Counted from the first letter of the stretch, positions 54,183 to 63,825 are shown. The stretch is 64,000 nt of DNA from an uncultured Lachnospiraceae bacterium (GCA_910587935.1 CAJUNP010000007.1:1-64000); one strand, 5' to 3'. The notes: generated by a model not told the origin, from the letters alone. Translations and numbers: made by a program.

Positions 54183-54226
54183 AAAAAAACTGTCCCGGGA
54201 GATTCCTTCTGCTGCTCCGGGACAAG
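54183..54226 (-). terminator. Terminator of rnpB
   Basis: On the - strand TTGTCCCGG and CCCGGGACA pair around a roughly 17-base loop and are followed by TTTTTTT. It ends 17 bases before the protease start, leaving no room for a separate protease promoter. Confidence 0.85.
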
Positions 54227-54239
54227 ACATTTTTTTATA

Positions 54240-54584
54240 TGTGCAAGCAGGACGATAAGCCGGGTTATGTCGTGAATAATCATCTATCTAGGACTGCCGT
54301 TACCGGCAGCCTCCAGCGACTTACCTGAAAGCAGGCCGGGCAAGCCTGTCGCTTTCTTTTTGTCTTGCTTCGGATGGGGTTTACACAGCTTTGTCCGTTA
54401 CCGGACAAACGGTAGTCTCTTACACTGCCATTCCACCCTTACCGGCCGTCAGCCGGCGGTTTCTTTTCTATTGCACTGGCCTTGGAGTCGCCTCCACCGG
54501 ACGTTATCCGGCATCCTGCCCTGTGAAGCCCGGACTTTCCTCACCCTGCCGCAGCAGGCCGCGATTATTTATCCTACTTGCACT
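54240..54584 (-). ncRNA. rnpB: RNase P RNA (A-type)
   Basis: The - strand of this roughly 345-base region shows the universal RNase P RNA blocks. P1 strands are GTGCAAGTAGG at the 5' end and CCTGCTTGCAC at the 3' end. GAGGAAAGTCCGGGC, GGGTGGAATGGCAGTG and CATAACCCGGCTTA follow in order. The long peripheral stems fit the ancestral A-type fold, with no Bacillus B-type elements. It has its own promoter (54589-54617) and terminator (54183-54226). Confidence 0.95.
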
Positions 54585-54588
54585 GCAC

Positions 54589-54617
54589 ATTGTACCACAA
54601 AAATTTTCTTTTATCAA
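54589..54617 (-). promoter_or_regulatory. Promoter of rnpB
   Basis: On the - strand TTGATA (54612-54617) and TACAAT (54589-54594) are spaced by 17 bases. The predicted start of transcription is within a few bases of the RNA's P1 helix. The -35 overlaps the stop codon of the nucleoside kinase gene. Confidence 0.85.
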
Positions 54618-56263
54618 ACATGAAAGCAGCTTCCGCCGACAAACTCCCGGCAAATGGAATTATTGGGAACGCTTTCGCTGCTGACTCCCAGAAAATAATC
54701 CAGAAATTTTAACAACCGTTTCGCTTCGTAATACTCCGGTTCGTCCGGTTCAATTCCGAAAAGCAGCGGCTCGGCAAACTGCTTTAAAACCGCAAGCTCA
54801 TAAATCAGAACGGAATTAAACATGGCGTCCGCACTCTCCTGAAACGGAAAAATATTCTCCTCTTCGCCCCGCCGCACGGAAGGCCACATGCGTATTGTCC
54901 CTTTGGCGGAAGTCCCCCTCGTTCTGGCGTCTCTTACCATACGCCGCAAAAGTCTGCCGTCCGTAGTCGGAATCCGGTTATGATCGTCAACATTCACGCT
55001 GGTAAGCGCACTGATATAAATACGGTATTTGCTTTCGTTGGGAAGCGCATAGGAGGTCTTATCGTTCAAGCCGTGAATCCCTTCAATAACCAGTACATCT
55101 TCCGGACCCAGGGTCTTATAATTTCCCTTGTACTCGCGCATTCCCGTTTTAAAATTGAAGCTGGGAAGTTCTACGGTTTTACCGGCAAGCAGATCGCACA
55201 TATCCTGATTAAATTTTTCAATGTCAATAGCCTCCAGACATTCAAAATTGTAGTTGCCTTTTTCATCCTTGGGAGTCTGCTCCCTGTTTACAAAATAATC
55301 ATCCAGCGCGATCGGATGGGGATTCATTCCCTGTGTTTTAAGCTGTATGGAAAGACGGTGGGAAAAAGTCGTTTTTCCGGAGGAGGAAGGTCCTGCAATC
55401 ATGACAAATTTAACGCCGCCCCGCCCTGCAATATCCTTGGCGATCTCTCCGATCTTTCTTTCCTGCTCCGCTTCCTGTACCAGTATCAGCTCATTCAAGT
55501 TGCCGCGGCAGATCATATCATTCAAATCGCCGACCGTTTCGATATCTACTTTACGGCACCAGTCCGTAGATTCTTCCAGCGTTGCAAACAGCTTCTCCCT
55601 GGGAGTAAACGCCGGAATTTCCTTAGGCGCTTCCTGTTCCGGCAGCAAAAGCATAATTCCCTTATCATAGGGAATCAGCCTGAAATACCGGACATATCCC
55701 GCATGGGGAAGCATATATCCATAGTAATAATCAAAGTAACCGTCCATCTCGTAAACATTAACATAGGAGCTTCTCCGGTAACGGAAAAGTTTTACCTTAT
55801 CCTGCATGCCCTGTCTTTCAAACAGCTCCACCGCTTCTGAAACAGGATAGGATCTCTTGTGTATCTCCTGCCTGTTCTCACATAATTCAACCATTCGCGC
55901 TTGAACTTTGTCCACAAATTCAGGCGTAACCGTAACGCCTTCTTCCGGCCTGCAGTAATAGCCGTGGCCGACCGTATACTCCACCGTACACTTAAAAGGC
56001 GCGCTTCCCGCCACATCCTGCAGCGCTTTCATAAACATCATGGTCGCGGTTCGTACATACGTCTTATGACCGATCGCGTCCTTTAACGTAAAAAAGCGGC
56101 ACTCACAATCTCTGTCAACCTTTTTAATCAGTTCCCGGATTTTGCCGTTTACGCACACCAGTGCGATCAGCCCTTCATACTGCTCCTGATACTCTCCGGC
56201 AATCTGTTCAAACGTAGTCCCTGCCGGATACTCTTTCACATTCCCATCAATCGCTACTTTCAT
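54614..56263 (-). CDS. Nucleoside (uridine) kinase family protein with N-terminal TGS/tRNA-synthetase-like domains
   Basis: The 549-aa product joins an N-terminal TGS-like domain (residues 1-65), a threonyl/alanyl-tRNA synthetase second-additional-like part (residues about 65-170; VEYTVGHGYYCRPEEGVTVT) and a C-terminal PRK/uridine-kinase domain from about 285. The last carries VMIAGPSSSGKTTFSHRLSI (P-loop), PIALDDYFVNREQTP and VLVIEGIHGLND. This odd three-part layout is common in Clostridia but its exact substrate is unclear. It is last in the dgt-dnaG-rpoD-trmK unit (31-base gap to trmK). Confidence 0.85.
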   Translation of the reverse strand: MKVAIDGNVKEYPAGTTFEQIAGEYQEQYEGLIALVCVNGKIRELIKKVDRDCECRFFTLKDAIGHKTYVRTATMMFMKALQDVAGSAPFKCTVEYTVGHGYYCRPEEGVTVTPEFVDKVQARMVELCENRQEIHKRSYPVSEAVELFERQGMQDKVKLFRYRRSSYVNVYEMDGYFDYYYGYMLPHAGYVRYFRLIPYDKGIMLLLPEQEAPKEIPAFTPREKLFATLEESTDWCRKVDIETVGDLNDMICRGNLNELILVQEAEQERKIGEIAKDIAGRGGVKFVMIAGPSSSGKTTFSHRLSIQLKTQGMNPHPIALDDYFVNREQTPKDEKGNYNFECLEAIDIEKFNQDMCDLLAGKTVELPSFNFKTGMREYKGNYKTLGPEDVLVIEGIHGLNDKTSYALPNESKYRIYISALTSVNVDDHNRIPTTDGRLLRRMVRDARTRGTSAKGTIRMWPSVRRGEEENIFPFQESADAMFNSVLIYELAVLKQFAEPLLFGIEPDEPEYYEAKRLLKFLDYFLGVSSESVPNNSICREFVGGSCFHV

Positions 56264-56294
56264 ACCCTGTTACCTTTCTCTGCCGGTTATTCCG

Positions 56295-57011
56295 TCAGTT
56301 TTGAAATAACCTCAACGCTTCTTCATTTAACGAAAGCTCCCGCCGGATTTCTTCGGCGCGCCGCCTGTTCTTTTCGGACCGTATCCCCGCGGATTCCACC
56401 CTGCGCCGTAATTCTTCCAGATTTTCTTTTTCCATATAAAGATATTTTTCTAAAACGGGATGCCGCTCCCGCAGTAATATTCCGCCGTACCGGTCTTCCA
56501 ATTCCCGATCGGGCGAAACGTCCTGTGTTTCTGTACTCCCCGGTATTACCCGCATTACCGGATAAAATTTACCGTCTTCAAAAATCATATTCTCCCGGCA
56601 TGTAATAAATCCCTTTTTGCGCAAAAATTTACGAAACATGGGGATTTCCGACTGCGGCTGCAAAACCAGTTCTTTCATCAGAGAAATCTTACTCATACCG
56701 CCGGTTATAATGGACTCCATCAGCCTTCCGCCCATTCCCGCCAGAATCAGCGTGTCCGCTTCTTTCGGCTGTAACGCATCCACACCGTCCGAAAGTCTGG
56801 TCTCTATGTAATCACCAAAACCATACATTGCGATATGCTCGCCGGCGCGTGAAAGCGGTCCGGGTCTTAAATCCATGGCAATCGCTTTCGGACATATTTT
56901 TTCCCTGACCAGATAAATAGATACATAACCATGGTCACAGCCTGTGTCGCATGCCACATTGCCTCTTGTCACCATCCGCGCTACCGCCATTAATCTTTCT
57001 GACAGCTCCAT
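56295..57011 (-). CDS. trmK: tRNA (adenine22-N1)-methyltransferase
   Basis: The 238-aa SAM-dependent enzyme modifies A22 in tRNA. The start at 57011 has AAGGGG ahead. It opens with LSERLMAVARMVTRGNVACD, then the SAM loop DTGCDHGYVSIYLV, AIAMDLRPGPLSRA and LILAGMGGRLME, all TrmK signatures. The C-terminus is a coiled coil. It follows rpoD by 9 bases, its usual place in Firmicutes. Confidence 0.92.
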   Translation of the reverse strand: MELSERLMAVARMVTRGNVACDTGCDHGYVSIYLVREKICPKAIAMDLRPGPLSRAGEHIAMYGFGDYIETRLSDGVDALQPKEADTLILAGMGGRLMESIITGGMSKISLMKELVLQPQSEIPMFRKFLRKKGFITCRENMIFEDGKFYPVMRVIPGSTETQDVSPDRELEDRYGGILLRERHPVLEKYLYMEKENLEELRRRVESAGIRSEKNRRRAEEIRRELSLNEEALRLFQN

Positions 57012-57020
57012 ACGCACCCC

Positions 57021-58145
57021 TTAATCCAGATAATCCTTTAATTTCCTGCTCCTGCTTGGATGGCGAAGCTTCCGCAGGGCTTTGGCTTCAATCTGCCGGA
57101 TGCGCTCTCTGGTAACGTTAAACTCCTTACCCACCTCTTCCAGGGTTCTCGCTCTTCCGTCATCAAGCCCAAAACGCAGGCGCAAAACTTTCTGTTCCCG
57201 CTCCGTCAGCGTACCTAACACTTCCACCAGCTGCTCTTTTAAAAGCGTAAAGGACGCAGCATCCGCCGGTACAGGAACGTTATCATCCTGAATAAAATCG
57301 CCCAGATGGCTGTCTTCTTCCTCACCGATAGGAGTTTCAAGAGAAACCGGCTCCTGACTGATTTTTAAAATTTCGCGCACCCGCTCTACCGGCATCTTCA
57401 TCTCCTCCGCAATTTCTTCCGGAGACGGCTCCCTGCCAAGCTCCTGAAGCAGCTGACGGCTGACACGGATCAGTTTATTGATAGTTTCCACCATATGCAC
57501 CGGAATACGGATAGTCCTCGCCTGATCCGCAATGGCTCTCGTAATTGCCTGGCGGATCCACCAGGTAGCATACGTGGAGAATTTAAAGCCCTTTCGGAAA
57601 TCAAACTTTTCAACAGCCTTAATCAGACCCAGGTTGCCTTCCTGAATCAAATCAAGAAACAGCATCCCCCGGCCCACATACCGTTTTGCAATACTGACAA
57701 CCAGACGCAGATTCGCCTCTGCCAGACGTTTTTTTGCGTCCTGGTCTCCAAGCTCCATTTTCTTTGCAAGCTCAATCTCTTCCTCCGCATTTAAAAGAGG
57801 AACCTTACCGATTTCTTTCAGATACATTCTGACAGGATCGTCAATACTGATGCCGTCGGGAACGGAAAGATCAATATTTTCCACATCCACTTCGTCCTCT
57901 TCAGTCAGAATAATCTGTTCGTCATCGACATCGTCGTCCTCGGTAATTCTGAGCACATCGACATTATTTTGTTCCAGAGTCTCAAGAATCCTGTCAAACT
58001 GCTCGTCTTCCAGAGGCATGTCCGAAAAGAACTCATTGACTTCCTGATATTCCAGAATATTTTTTTTCTTCTTCGCCGTGTTTAAGAGTTCTTTGATTTT
58101 TTCCTCGAACTTTGCCTGTGTGTTTTCATCCATTTGTGTTTCCAT
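57021..58145 (-). CDS. rpoD: RNA polymerase primary sigma factor
   Basis: The 374-aa SigA/RpoD has the short Firmicutes length. Region 1.2 shows DPVRMYLKEIGKVPLLNAEE, region 2 LRLVVSIAKRYVGRGMLFLD and FKFSTYATWWIRQAITRAIA, and region 4 LTEREQKVLRLRFGLDDG and FNVTRERIRQIEAKALRKLR. An acidic stretch (EDDDVDDEQ) precedes region 1.2. An ATG at 58145 follows AAAGG immediately; an in-frame ATG at 58133 has better spacing and may be the true start. It lies in the dgt-dnaG-rpoD-trmK unit. Confidence 0.97.
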   Translation of the reverse strand: METQMDENTQAKFEEKIKELLNTAKKKKNILEYQEVNEFFSDMPLEDEQFDRILETLEQNNVDVLRITEDDDVDDEQIILTEEDEVDVENIDLSVPDGISIDDPVRMYLKEIGKVPLLNAEEEIELAKKMELGDQDAKKRLAEANLRLVVSIAKRYVGRGMLFLDLIQEGNLGLIKAVEKFDFRKGFKFSTYATWWIRQAITRAIADQARTIRIPVHMVETINKLIRVSRQLLQELGREPSPEEIAEEMKMPVERVREILKISQEPVSLETPIGEEEDSHLGDFIQDDNVPVPADAASFTLLKEQLVEVLGTLTEREQKVLRLRFGLDDGRARTLEEVGKEFNVTRERIRQIEAKALRKLRHPSRSRKLKDYLD

Positions 58146-58174
58146 CCTTTCGAAACGTAATAATATTATGATCT

Positions 58175-59947
58175 CTAATCAAAAGAAATATGCGTTTTTC
58201 CAAGCTCTTCCAATGCCTTTTTCCCGTCGATCACTTTTTGCAGCGCGCTTACGTCGCCGCCCAGACGGCCGGAATAATATTCGTAACTGTTTTTCTTTAC
58301 CTGATACAGAATATCATGAAAGGCTTTTTCCCGTTCCTGTTTCGCAGACAGCGCTTCCAGCTTGGTGTTAAATACCTCCGCCGCTTCTCGCTGTTCTTCT
58401 TCATCCGTAAAAAGACTGATAATCGCCGCCGGATTGTATTGCCCGGACTCCAGATCTTCAAACAGCTTTTCCGCAATCTGCCGGTACAAATCTTCGGTAA
58501 AGTCTGACGGCGTTATATATTTGCGGACTTTTCCATATAGGGAAGGCTCGTCCGTCAGCCAGGTAATGAGCAGACGCTGCGCTTTTTTTATATGATCCTG
58601 CGGCGTGCTCTTCTTCTGTACGCCGGACCTGGGGCGTTCCACCGGCTTGACCAGCCCGGTCTGCGCCGCGTAGCTGACAACTAATTTGCGCAGATTATCA
58701 TAACCGATTCCGTATTTTTGCGCAACCGCCCCGATATAGTTATCCCGCTCCACTTCTTCCGAAAAACCGCACAGCTTTTTGGCAATTTCCCTGTAAAACC
58801 TGGTTTTTTCTTCCGGATCTTCCAGATGATACTCTCTCTGCAGAATACGCAGTTCAAAAAAGAAGCTGTTCTCCGCCTGGTCGATGCGTTCCTGAAAAGC
58901 TTCCTTTCCAAGATTTTTCATAAATTCATCGGGATCTTTATACGGCAGCATATTAATTACTTTTCCGGCCAGTCCCGCTTCCTTCAAAATTCCAATTGCA
59001 CGCAGCGCCGCATTAACGCCGGCGCCGTCGCTGTCATAGGCAAGCAGCACCTGATCCGTATAACGCCTCAGCAGATTCGCCTGCCCCGCCGTAAACGCCG
59101 TTCCAAGAGAAGCCGCCGCCTGTGAAAAACCGGCCTGGTGCATGGCGATAACATCCATATAACCTTCACATAAAATAATATTGCCGGCTCTGGATGTCCT
59201 TGCAAAATTAAGTCCGTACAGATTCCTGCTTTTATCAAATACAGGCGTCTCCGGCGAATTCAGGTACTTGGGGGAACCGTCTCCCATCACTCTGCCTCCA
59301 AATCCTATAACCCGGTGATTCAGATCCTGTATCGGAAACATAACCCGGTTCCAGAATTTATCATGCATACCGTAACGTTCGTCAAAAGACGCCAGGCCGG
59401 CCTCCTGAATCAGTCTGTCGTCATATCCCTGCTGTTTCAGATACCGGGTCAGATCGTCGCTTGTTTTATTGGCAAAACCCAGACCGAATTTTTTAATGGT
59501 CTCATCCGTGAGCTGTCTGCCGCTTAGATACCGGTAACCGATCTCCCCCTGTCCCCGCCTGAGCTGATAATAAAAATATTTGGCAGCCTCCTTATTAACC
59601 ATCAAAAGCCTGGCCCTGTGATTTTCTCTTTTTTTCATTTCTTCGGTATATTCAGGCTCCGGGAGATTGACTCCCGCCCTGTCGGCCAGCATTTTAACGG
59701 CTTCTCCAAAGGTGTAATTCTCATAGTTCATCACAAAGGTAAATACGTTGCCTCCCGCGCCGCACCCGAAGCAATAATACATTTGTTTGGACTGCGATAC
59801 GGAAAAAGAAGGAGATTTTTCATTGTGGAAAGGACACAGGCCGAAATAACTGCTTCCCTTTTTCTGCAGGCGCACATATCCCGATACCACATCCACAATA
59901 TCGTTTTTCATCCTGACTTCCTCTACCGTTTCTTCCGGATAATACAA
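58175..59947 (-). CDS. dnaG: DNA primase
   Basis: The 590-aa primase starts at TTG 59947 with GGAGGAG six bases upstream; a frame extending to 59992 overlaps dgt and lacks support. The CHC2 zinc finger is CPFHNEKSPSFSVSQSKQMY then CFGCGAGGN (residues 40-75). TOPRIM motifs ILCEGYMDVIAMHQ and LAYDSDGAG are present, and the helicase-binding C-terminal part is at 430-590. Length is typical. rpoD follows after 29 bases. Confidence 0.96.
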   Translation of the reverse strand: MYYPEETVEEVRMKNDIVDVVSGYVRLQKKGSSYFGLCPFHNEKSPSFSVSQSKQMYYCFGCGAGGNVFTFVMNYENYTFGEAVKMLADRAGVNLPEPEYTEEMKKRENHRARLLMVNKEAAKYFYYQLRRGQGEIGYRYLSGRQLTDETIKKFGLGFANKTSDDLTRYLKQQGYDDRLIQEAGLASFDERYGMHDKFWNRVMFPIQDLNHRVIGFGGRVMGDGSPKYLNSPETPVFDKSRNLYGLNFARTSRAGNIILCEGYMDVIAMHQAGFSQAAASLGTAFTAGQANLLRRYTDQVLLAYDSDGAGVNAALRAIGILKEAGLAGKVINMLPYKDPDEFMKNLGKEAFQERIDQAENSFFFELRILQREYHLEDPEEKTRFYREIAKKLCGFSEEVERDNYIGAVAQKYGIGYDNLRKLVVSYAAQTGLVKPVERPRSGVQKKSTPQDHIKKAQRLLITWLTDEPSLYGKVRKYITPSDFTEDLYRQIAEKLFEDLESGQYNPAAIISLFTDEEEQREAAEVFNTKLEALSAKQEREKAFHDILYQVKKNSYEYYSGRLGGDVSALQKVIDGKKALEELGKTHISFD

Positions 59948-59979
59948 AGCGGCTCCTCCTTCCGTGTTATCCCGTTTGC

Positions 59980-60984
59980 TTAACCATGCCATGTCTTGGG
60001 TATGTAAATTTCTTCGTACTGCGCAATTGCAAAACGGTCCGTCATGGACGAAATATGGTCGCAGACCGCCTGTTCTTTCCTCTCCCCCTGTTCTACAAGC
60101 GCCAGAAGCTCCTTTGGCAGCAGTTCCAAATGATGCAGATAATAATCATACAAAGTCTCTACCAGCCCCTCCGCTTTGCGCTCTTCGCTTTTCGCCTCCC
60201 GGTTCTGATATACTCTTTCAAACATAAAACGCCTGAGCGCCGCCATGGCGTCCGCTACCGGCTGTGACATACAAATATCATTTTTTCCGAAACTGTTCGT
60301 TACCAGATCGTGAATAAAATGATCCAGACGCTTTCCGGTAGTATCGCCGATTACATCCGTTATCTCTACGGGCACATCTTTCTCCGTCAGAATCCCGCCC
60401 CGGACCGCGTCGTCCATATCATGATGTATATAAGCTATTTTATCCGAAAACCGGACAATTTTCCCTTCCAGCGTACCCGGACTACCTTTGGTCTGGTGGT
60501 TTCTGATTCCGTCCCGCACTTCGTAAGTAAGATTCAGTCCCTGTCCGCCCTTCTCCAGTACATCCACCACGCGCACACTCTGTTCGCTGTGTTCAAACCC
60601 CATGGGGCACACACGGTTTAACGCCCTCTCGCCGGCGTGGCCGAAGGGCGTATGCCCCAAATCGTGTCCCAGCGCAATCGCTTCCACCAGATCTTCATTC
60701 ATCCGCAGCGCTTTTGCGATAGTCCGGGCATTCTGGGAAACTTCCAGGGTATGCGTCAGCCGGGTTCTGTAATGATCGCCTTCCGGCGTCAGAAATACCT
60801 GCGTCTTATCCTTCAGACGCCGAAAAGATTTGGAATGTAAAATCCGGTCCCTGTCTCTCTGAAAAACAGGACGGATATCACACTGCTCTTCCTCCTTCAA
60901 TCTTCCCCTGGAGTTCATGCTAAAAGAAGCTCCGGGACTCAGGTACTCCGTCTCCCATCGCTCCAGCTCCTCTCTGATTCCCAT
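59980..60984 (-). CDS. Deoxyguanosinetriphosphate triphosphohydrolase-like protein
   Basis: The 334-aa HD-superfamily dNTPase resembles Dgt. It shows HSKSFRRLKDKTQVFLTPEG, RTRLTHTLEVSQNARTIAKA and ALGHDLGHTPFGHAGERAL (HD) and a late Asp in KIVRFSDKIAYIHHD. It hydrolyses dNTPs to nucleoside plus triphosphate and lowers mutation or phage replication. The start at 60984 has GGAGGTG ahead. First gene of the unit leading to dnaG (32-base gap). An AT-rich TATAAT lies about 65 bases upstream (near 61032), without a clear -35. Confidence 0.92.
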   Translation of the reverse strand: MGIREELERWETEYLSPGASFSMNSRGRLKEEEQCDIRPVFQRDRDRILHSKSFRRLKDKTQVFLTPEGDHYRTRLTHTLEVSQNARTIAKALRMNEDLVEAIALGHDLGHTPFGHAGERALNRVCPMGFEHSEQSVRVVDVLEKGGQGLNLTYEVRDGIRNHQTKGSPGTLEGKIVRFSDKIAYIHHDMDDAVRGGILTEKDVPVEITDVIGDTTGKRLDHFIHDLVTNSFGKNDICMSQPVADAMAALRRFMFERVYQNREAKSEERKAEGLVETLYDYYLHHLELLPKELLALVEQGERKEQAVCDHISSMTDRFAIAQYEEIYIPKTWHG

Positions 60985-61092
60985 ACAGCCACCTCCAAAT
61001 CCGGTCTGACGTACACGTTTTCTCTTATATTATAAATTATTCTGCATAAGAATCATTTTTCCTTTTTTTCTTTTATAATTCGAGAAATAAAT

Positions 61093-61785
61093 TTACAAAA
61101 AACGAACCAGAACAGGAAGAATCAGCACCGTAAGAATACCGTTAACCACAATGGCGAGAGAACTCATAGCCCCCTGCGTTTCTCCCATTTCCATAGCCCT
61201 GCTGGTTCCTACCGCATGAGCCGCGCTGCCCATTGCCAGTCCGCAGGCCACAGGCTCTCTTATATGAAGCGCCTTTAAAATCCACGGTCCGACCGCGGCT
61301 CCCATAATTCCCGTCACAATTACGGCGGCAATCGTAACCTGCTCGATACCGCCGATTTCCGCACTGATTCCCACCGCGATCGGCGTCGTGATGCTTTTGG
61401 GGAGCAGGGAAAAGAAAAGCTTCCTGTCCAGCCGGAACAATGCGGCCATGGCAAACAGCAGCGCTCCATGGGCAATACAGCCTGAAAGGACGCCGCTGAT
61501 AACAGCCGCCGCATTTTTTTTAAGAACCCTGATCTGACGATACAGCGGCAGCGCAAGACAGACCGTCACCGGCGTTAAAAAAACGCTGATATAACGGCCG
61601 CCTTCCTCATAGGTTTTATAATCGATCTGAAAAATCACCAAACATGCAATAATCAAAACGGCGGCAATCAACAACGGATTCATAATCGACAGTTTCCATT
61701 TTTTCTGCATCAGACATCCGAGCTGATAAGCCCCTATCGTAATACAGACGCCAAAAAATACCGAGCCTGTAAAAATCTCATTCAT
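61093..61785 (-). CDS. lrgB: LrgB/CidB-family membrane protein
   Basis: The 230-aa protein has seven or so hydrophobic helices and the LrgB signatures SITTPIAVGISAEIGGIEQV, GIMGAAVGPWILKALHI and GLAMGSAAHAVGTSRAMEMG. The family is linked to murein hydrolase export or small-acid transport. The start at 61785 has GGAGG ahead and overlaps lrgA by 8 bases; a longer frame of 40 codons runs inside lrgA. Confidence 0.92.
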   Translation of the reverse strand: MNEIFTGSVFFGVCITIGAYQLGCLMQKKWKLSIMNPLLIAAVLIIACLVIFQIDYKTYEEGGRYISVFLTPVTVCLALPLYRQIRVLKKNAAAVISGVLSGCIAHGALLFAMAALFRLDRKLFFSLLPKSITTPIAVGISAEIGGIEQVTIAAVIVTGIMGAAVGPWILKALHIREPVACGLAMGSAAHAVGTSRAMEMGETQGAMSSLAIVVNGILTVLILPVLVRFL

Positions 61786-62170
61786 CCTGCGTCCTCCGTT
61801 CCCCCATAACCGTTCTGTTTTTCTTCCTTCCCCGGCCCGCCACCGCCTGAGCCACACCGCCCGTAACTGCCATAACGACAATGGTTGATACCAGACACAT
61901 AACAAAAAGTTTTATTATATTTCCCTTCAGAAGATCCATCGAAGTAAGAAGCGCAACGGAAGGCGGAACAAAAAACAGAGGCATTATGGAAATCAGAAAA
62001 TCTGCAGTTTCCCGTATTTGCTCCTCTTTTACGATTCCCGTAAATAAAAATAACAGCAGCAGCAGTAATCCATACACGCTGGCAGGTACCGGAAGCGGCA
62101 GAACCGCGTAAAGAACTTCCGCAATAAAGCTGATTCCCGTTATAATACCCATCTGAATAATATATTTCAT
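61778..62170 (-). CDS. lrgA: LrgA/CidA-family holin-like membrane protein
   Basis: The 130-aa product has four membrane helices: IIQMGIITGISFIAEVLYAV, PVPASVYGLLLLLLFLFTGI, FLISIMPLFFVPPSVALLTS and LFVMCLVSTIVVMAVTGGVA. The VPxSVYG segment is diagnostic. The C-terminus is basic. It is coupled to lrgB and lies 15 bases after the alpha/beta hydrolase. Confidence 0.9.
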   Translation of the reverse strand: MKYIIQMGIITGISFIAEVLYAVLPLPVPASVYGLLLLLLFLFTGIVKEEQIRETADFLISIMPLFFVPPSVALLTSMDLLKGNIIKLFVMCLVSTIVVMAVTGGVAQAVAGRGRKKNRTVMGERRTQDE

Positions 62171-62185
62171 CGGTGTGTTCCCTTC

Positions 62186-63085
62186 CTATCTCATTCCGCC
62201 GTCAATCTCATATACAAATTCTGCGAAATGATCCATTGCTTCGTAAGCAGTCTTAAACGGAGACATCTGAAAAACATGCCACATTCCCGGGAAAACCTCC
62301 ATGCGCACAGACGCCCCGGCCTCCCGGAGCCTGTCTGCAAGCCGCCTGGAGTCATCTAATAGTATTTCGTTTTCGCCCGCCTGAATATACACAGGAGGAA
62401 ATTTTTCAAAATCTCCAAACAGCGGGGAGATCATAAAATCCGCCGGATCCTGATTAACGACATAAGCTTTCACCATCTGATCGATATATTCTTTGTTTAA
62501 AACCGGATCCATATCCGCTTTCCCGACAAAAGACTGTCCTGAAGAAGTCAGATCCGTCCAGGGAGACATTAACAAAAGTCCGCCGGGAAGCTGACGCTTT
62601 TCTTTTTTCAGATAATGAACCAGTACGAGAGCCAGATTTCCTCCCGCCGAGTCACCGGCCACAATCACGTCCCGTGCTCCGAATCCCAGATACATAAGAT
62701 AATCCCATACCCGGACCGCATCCTCCAATGCGGCGGGATACGGATGTTCCGGAGCCAGCCGGTAATCAAATGCCAGTACTTCCCGCAGCGTTATTTTGGC
62801 AAGCTTGGCCGTTATGGTTCTTGCATACACACAGCTGCCCGTAGAGTATCCGCCGCCATGGCAGTATAAAATGATCTGCCTTCTGTTATGGGCGCGGCCG
62901 ACACGAACCCATTCCCCATGAATCCCGCCGATTTCCACATTTTCATACGTCACGCCGCGGCTGTCGGACAAAATTGTCCCAAAATGATTCTGCGACTGCC
63001 GGTGCTTTTCCAGATCCGTATTTTCCACAAAACCATGAACCTTTTTGATCAGCTGCATCAAATTCTGGTTTTTCTTATCCGCCAT
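62186..63085 (-). CDS. Alpha/beta hydrolase (HSL/lipase-like esterase)
   Basis: The 299-aa esterase has the HSL-type motifs: oxyanion loop LYCHGGGYSTGSC (HGGG), nucleophile VIVAGDSAGGNLALVLV (GDSAGG), catalytic Asp in QAGENEILLDDSR and the C-terminal His in GMWHVFQM. No signal peptide, so it is cytosolic. Short-chain acyl esters are typical substrates. It lies 18 bases after the zinc-ribbon membrane gene and 15 before lrgA. Confidence 0.92.
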   Translation of the reverse strand: MADKKNQNLMQLIKKVHGFVENTDLEKHRQSQNHFGTILSDSRGVTYENVEIGGIHGEWVRVGRAHNRRQIILYCHGGGYSTGSCVYARTITAKLAKITLREVLAFDYRLAPEHPYPAALEDAVRVWDYLMYLGFGARDVIVAGDSAGGNLALVLVHYLKKEKRQLPGGLLLMSPWTDLTSSGQSFVGKADMDPVLNKEYIDQMVKAYVVNQDPADFMISPLFGDFEKFPPVYIQAGENEILLDDSRRLADRLREAGASVRMEVFPGMWHVFQMSPFKTAYEAMDHFAEFVYEIDGGMR

Positions 63086-63103
63086 TGTCCTTTCCGTCCT
63101 CTC

Positions 63104-63808
63104 TTAAAAATGCAGCCGCCTGCGTACCGCGTCACGCAGTCTTCTCCGCGACAGTAAAGTTGCCAGCAATATAATGATAATCACGCAAACCGTCAGGACA
63201 ACGGCCGACCAGGAAAGCCGCAGTCCGTTTCCCTGATAACGGTGAATCAGCAATTCAATTCCTACGCACAGCACGGCCGTGCCGATAAAAACAAACAGCG
63301 TTGTCGTCAGAAAGGAGCGGGGAATTTTCCGGATACCCAGCGCAAACAGTTCGATCAGAACCGTCACAAGAACCGTAATCGGAAGTGCAAGCCCCCAGTA
63401 CCACCCTTCGGACTCTGTTAAAAAAGTAATCATATGCAGATACAGTCCCACGGAAAGACCATCGAACAACAAAGCCGCATAAACGTTTAACGCCGGATAA
63501 ATCACAAATGGAATACAAAGCACCCATAAAATCATACAGACACCCGCAACCAGGACCGACCACAGATTTCCGTTGAAAACAAGCACATTTAACAAGCCGC
63601 ATGTTACCGCCGTGGTAACCAGCACGATAGTTAAAAGAATCCCCAGATCTTTTCTTTTGACAACCTCCACCTGCCCCTTTTCCTTCGGAAAGGGAACCGT
63701 CGATCTTGTATACGGAATCTCGTTCGGATTGATTACCGGCGTATTGCACAATGGACACGTCTCCAAAGACACATCCAGCTCCACACCGCAATTAACACAA
63801 TAAGACAT
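63104..63808 (-). CDS. Zinc-ribbon membrane protein (DUF6320-like)
   Basis: The 234-aa product starts with a short zinc ribbon, YCVNCGVELDVSLETCPLCN (two CxxC), then a linker and six to seven hydrophobic helices (LLTIVLVTTAVTCGLLNVLV, WSVLVAGVCMILWVLCIPFV and others), ending in basic residues. I believe this is the DUF6320 family, which is often paired with an alpha/beta hydrolase and an acyltransferase-like gene. Function unknown. The start has AAGGAG ahead and lies 17 bases after the truncated upstream gene. Confidence 0.8.
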   Translation of the reverse strand: MSYCVNCGVELDVSLETCPLCNTPVINPNEIPYTRSTVPFPKEKGQVEVVKRKDLGILLTIVLVTTAVTCGLLNVLVFNGNLWSVLVAGVCMILWVLCIPFVIYPALNVYAALLFDGLSVGLYLHMITFLTESEGWYWGLALPITVLVTVLIELFALGIRKIPRSFLTTTLFVFIGTAVLCVGIELLIHRYQGNGLRLSWSAVVLTVCVIIIILLATLLSRRRLRDAVRRRLHF

Positions 63809-63825
63809 AGTAAACTCTCCTTAAT

